The translations under genes and the position numbers were made by a program. Shown piece after piece: positions 29,595-30,057 of a stretch of 30,057 nucleotides of DNA. Origin of the DNA: a virus; IMG/VR virus record IMGVR_UViG_3300048686_000134, positions 1 to 30,057 of that record; one strand, 5' to 3'. Under the pieces are notes generated by a model, which made no database searches, was not told the origin of the DNA, and was given only the letters and a program-made list of their open reading frames with translations. Numbering within the stretch: the stretch's first letter is position 1; every line of letters starts with the position of its first letter.

Positions 29595-30057
29595 TATGAC
29601 CAACCCTGTACTAATGAAATAATAACTTGCCCATTTCCACCAATATTATGTGTTGAATTGTATGGTGGTGCTGGAGTAGATCCAAGCCGCCCACCGCCGC
29701 GACCAGTATATGTATTTCTTCTTGCATTAGAAGCCTGTGCTGGTTGATTAGTGTTAGATGTTGATGCATTTGATCCAACATATACGCTTGGAGAAGTTTC
29801 AATATATGAGTTTGCTACAAATTGACGAAGATGCTGATTTGGACCGCTTGTATATAGATCTGGTGCATGTCCAGATCCTCCAGATCCTCCATTGTGATGG
29901 CCAGTAGTATGTCCACCACCGCCGCCACCGAACCAACCACCGCCACCGCCGCCAGTATGTGATGATCCAGTTCCAGCCTGACCACCAAGCATAGCAATAC
30001 CAGTTATTCCACCGTACCCACCGTTTCCTCCAGCAGTTTGTGAGGCCTGACCAGTGT
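29594..30057 (-). CDS. Glycine-rich paralogue (5' end outside window)
   Basis: The frame is open from the right edge to the TAA at 29594, so at least 153 C-terminal residues are present and the start lies outside. ATG 29992 is internal: codons upstream of it continue the same Gly-rich protein (TGQASQTAGGNGGYGGITG). The motifs GGGGGGWFGGGGGG, NGGSGGSGH and the final NGGNGQVII-type strand mirror the downstream gene, showing a tandem duplication. A role as a virion-surface adhesin or fibre component is inferred. Confidence 0.7.
   Translation of the reverse strand, partial: TGQASQTAGGNGGYGGITGIAMLGGQAGTGSSHTGGGGGGWFGGGGGGHTTGHHNGGSGGSGHAPDLYTSGPNQHLRQFVANSYIETSPSVYVGSNASTSNTNQPAQASNARRNTYTGRGGGRLGSTPAPPYNSTHNIGGNGQVIISLVQGWS

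Overview
This is a stretch of an AT-rich tailed-phage genome with siphovirus-type morphology, which could also be a prophage or a metagenomic contig. It carries an HK97-fold capsid, a portal, neck proteins, a tail terminator, a major tail protein, a frameshifted tail-assembly chaperone and a TP901-type tape measure. The r1t-type holin, a Sec-exported lysozyme-like enzyme, a monomeric B12-dependent ribonucleotide reductase and many near-leaderless transcription starts fit a Gram-positive, probably actinobacterial, host. That host call is inference. No integrase, repressor or terminase is visible. Nearly every gene is on the minus strand, so transcription runs from high to low coordinates.

Layout in the direction of transcription. 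(1) 30057-28485: two paralogous glycine-rich, adhesin-like structural proteins, the first cut by the window edge. (2) 28422-21848: an accessory block with a flavin-dependent tryptophan-halogenase-like enzyme, two small unknown or membrane proteins, a tail protein, a Hint-domain protein with an FFPP repeat tract, two unknowns (one oxygenase-like without metal ligands) and two prolyl-4-hydroxylase-type 2OG-Fe(II) oxygenases. A third oxygenase (21066-21851) lies on the plus strand and converges on them. (3) 21021-18354: a two-TM protein, a holin, tail-fibre-like proteins and a GT-B glycosyltransferase. (4) 17360-18295: two plus-strand genes, a small unknown and the exported lysozyme-like enzyme, the latter with its own promoter and terminator. 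(5) 17294-15342: ribonucleotide reductase. (6) 15313-11399: a 1182-aa LamG-like structural protein and a small conserved protein. (7) 11412-1: the virion core: portal (possibly frameshifted at its N terminus), prohead protease with a nested scaffold start, capsid, a 57-aa protein, adaptor, stopper, tail completion, tail terminator, major tail protein, chaperone and tape measure (cut by the left edge).

Transcription appears to be split into many short units. An extended -10 motif TGnTATAAT, often exactly TGATATAAT, recurs upstream of genes. In several cases the start codon lies 6-7 nt after the -10, so the mRNA should be leaderless. Hairpins follow the capsid, major tail and holin genes, and the next -10 element comes directly after them. 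The most unusual biology is the cluster of protein-modifying-type enzymes (three hydroxylases, a halogenase, a glycosyltransferase) around proline-, glycine- and tryptophan-rich virion-like proteins. The working idea is that they modify the virion's own tail or fibre proteins; this is inference.
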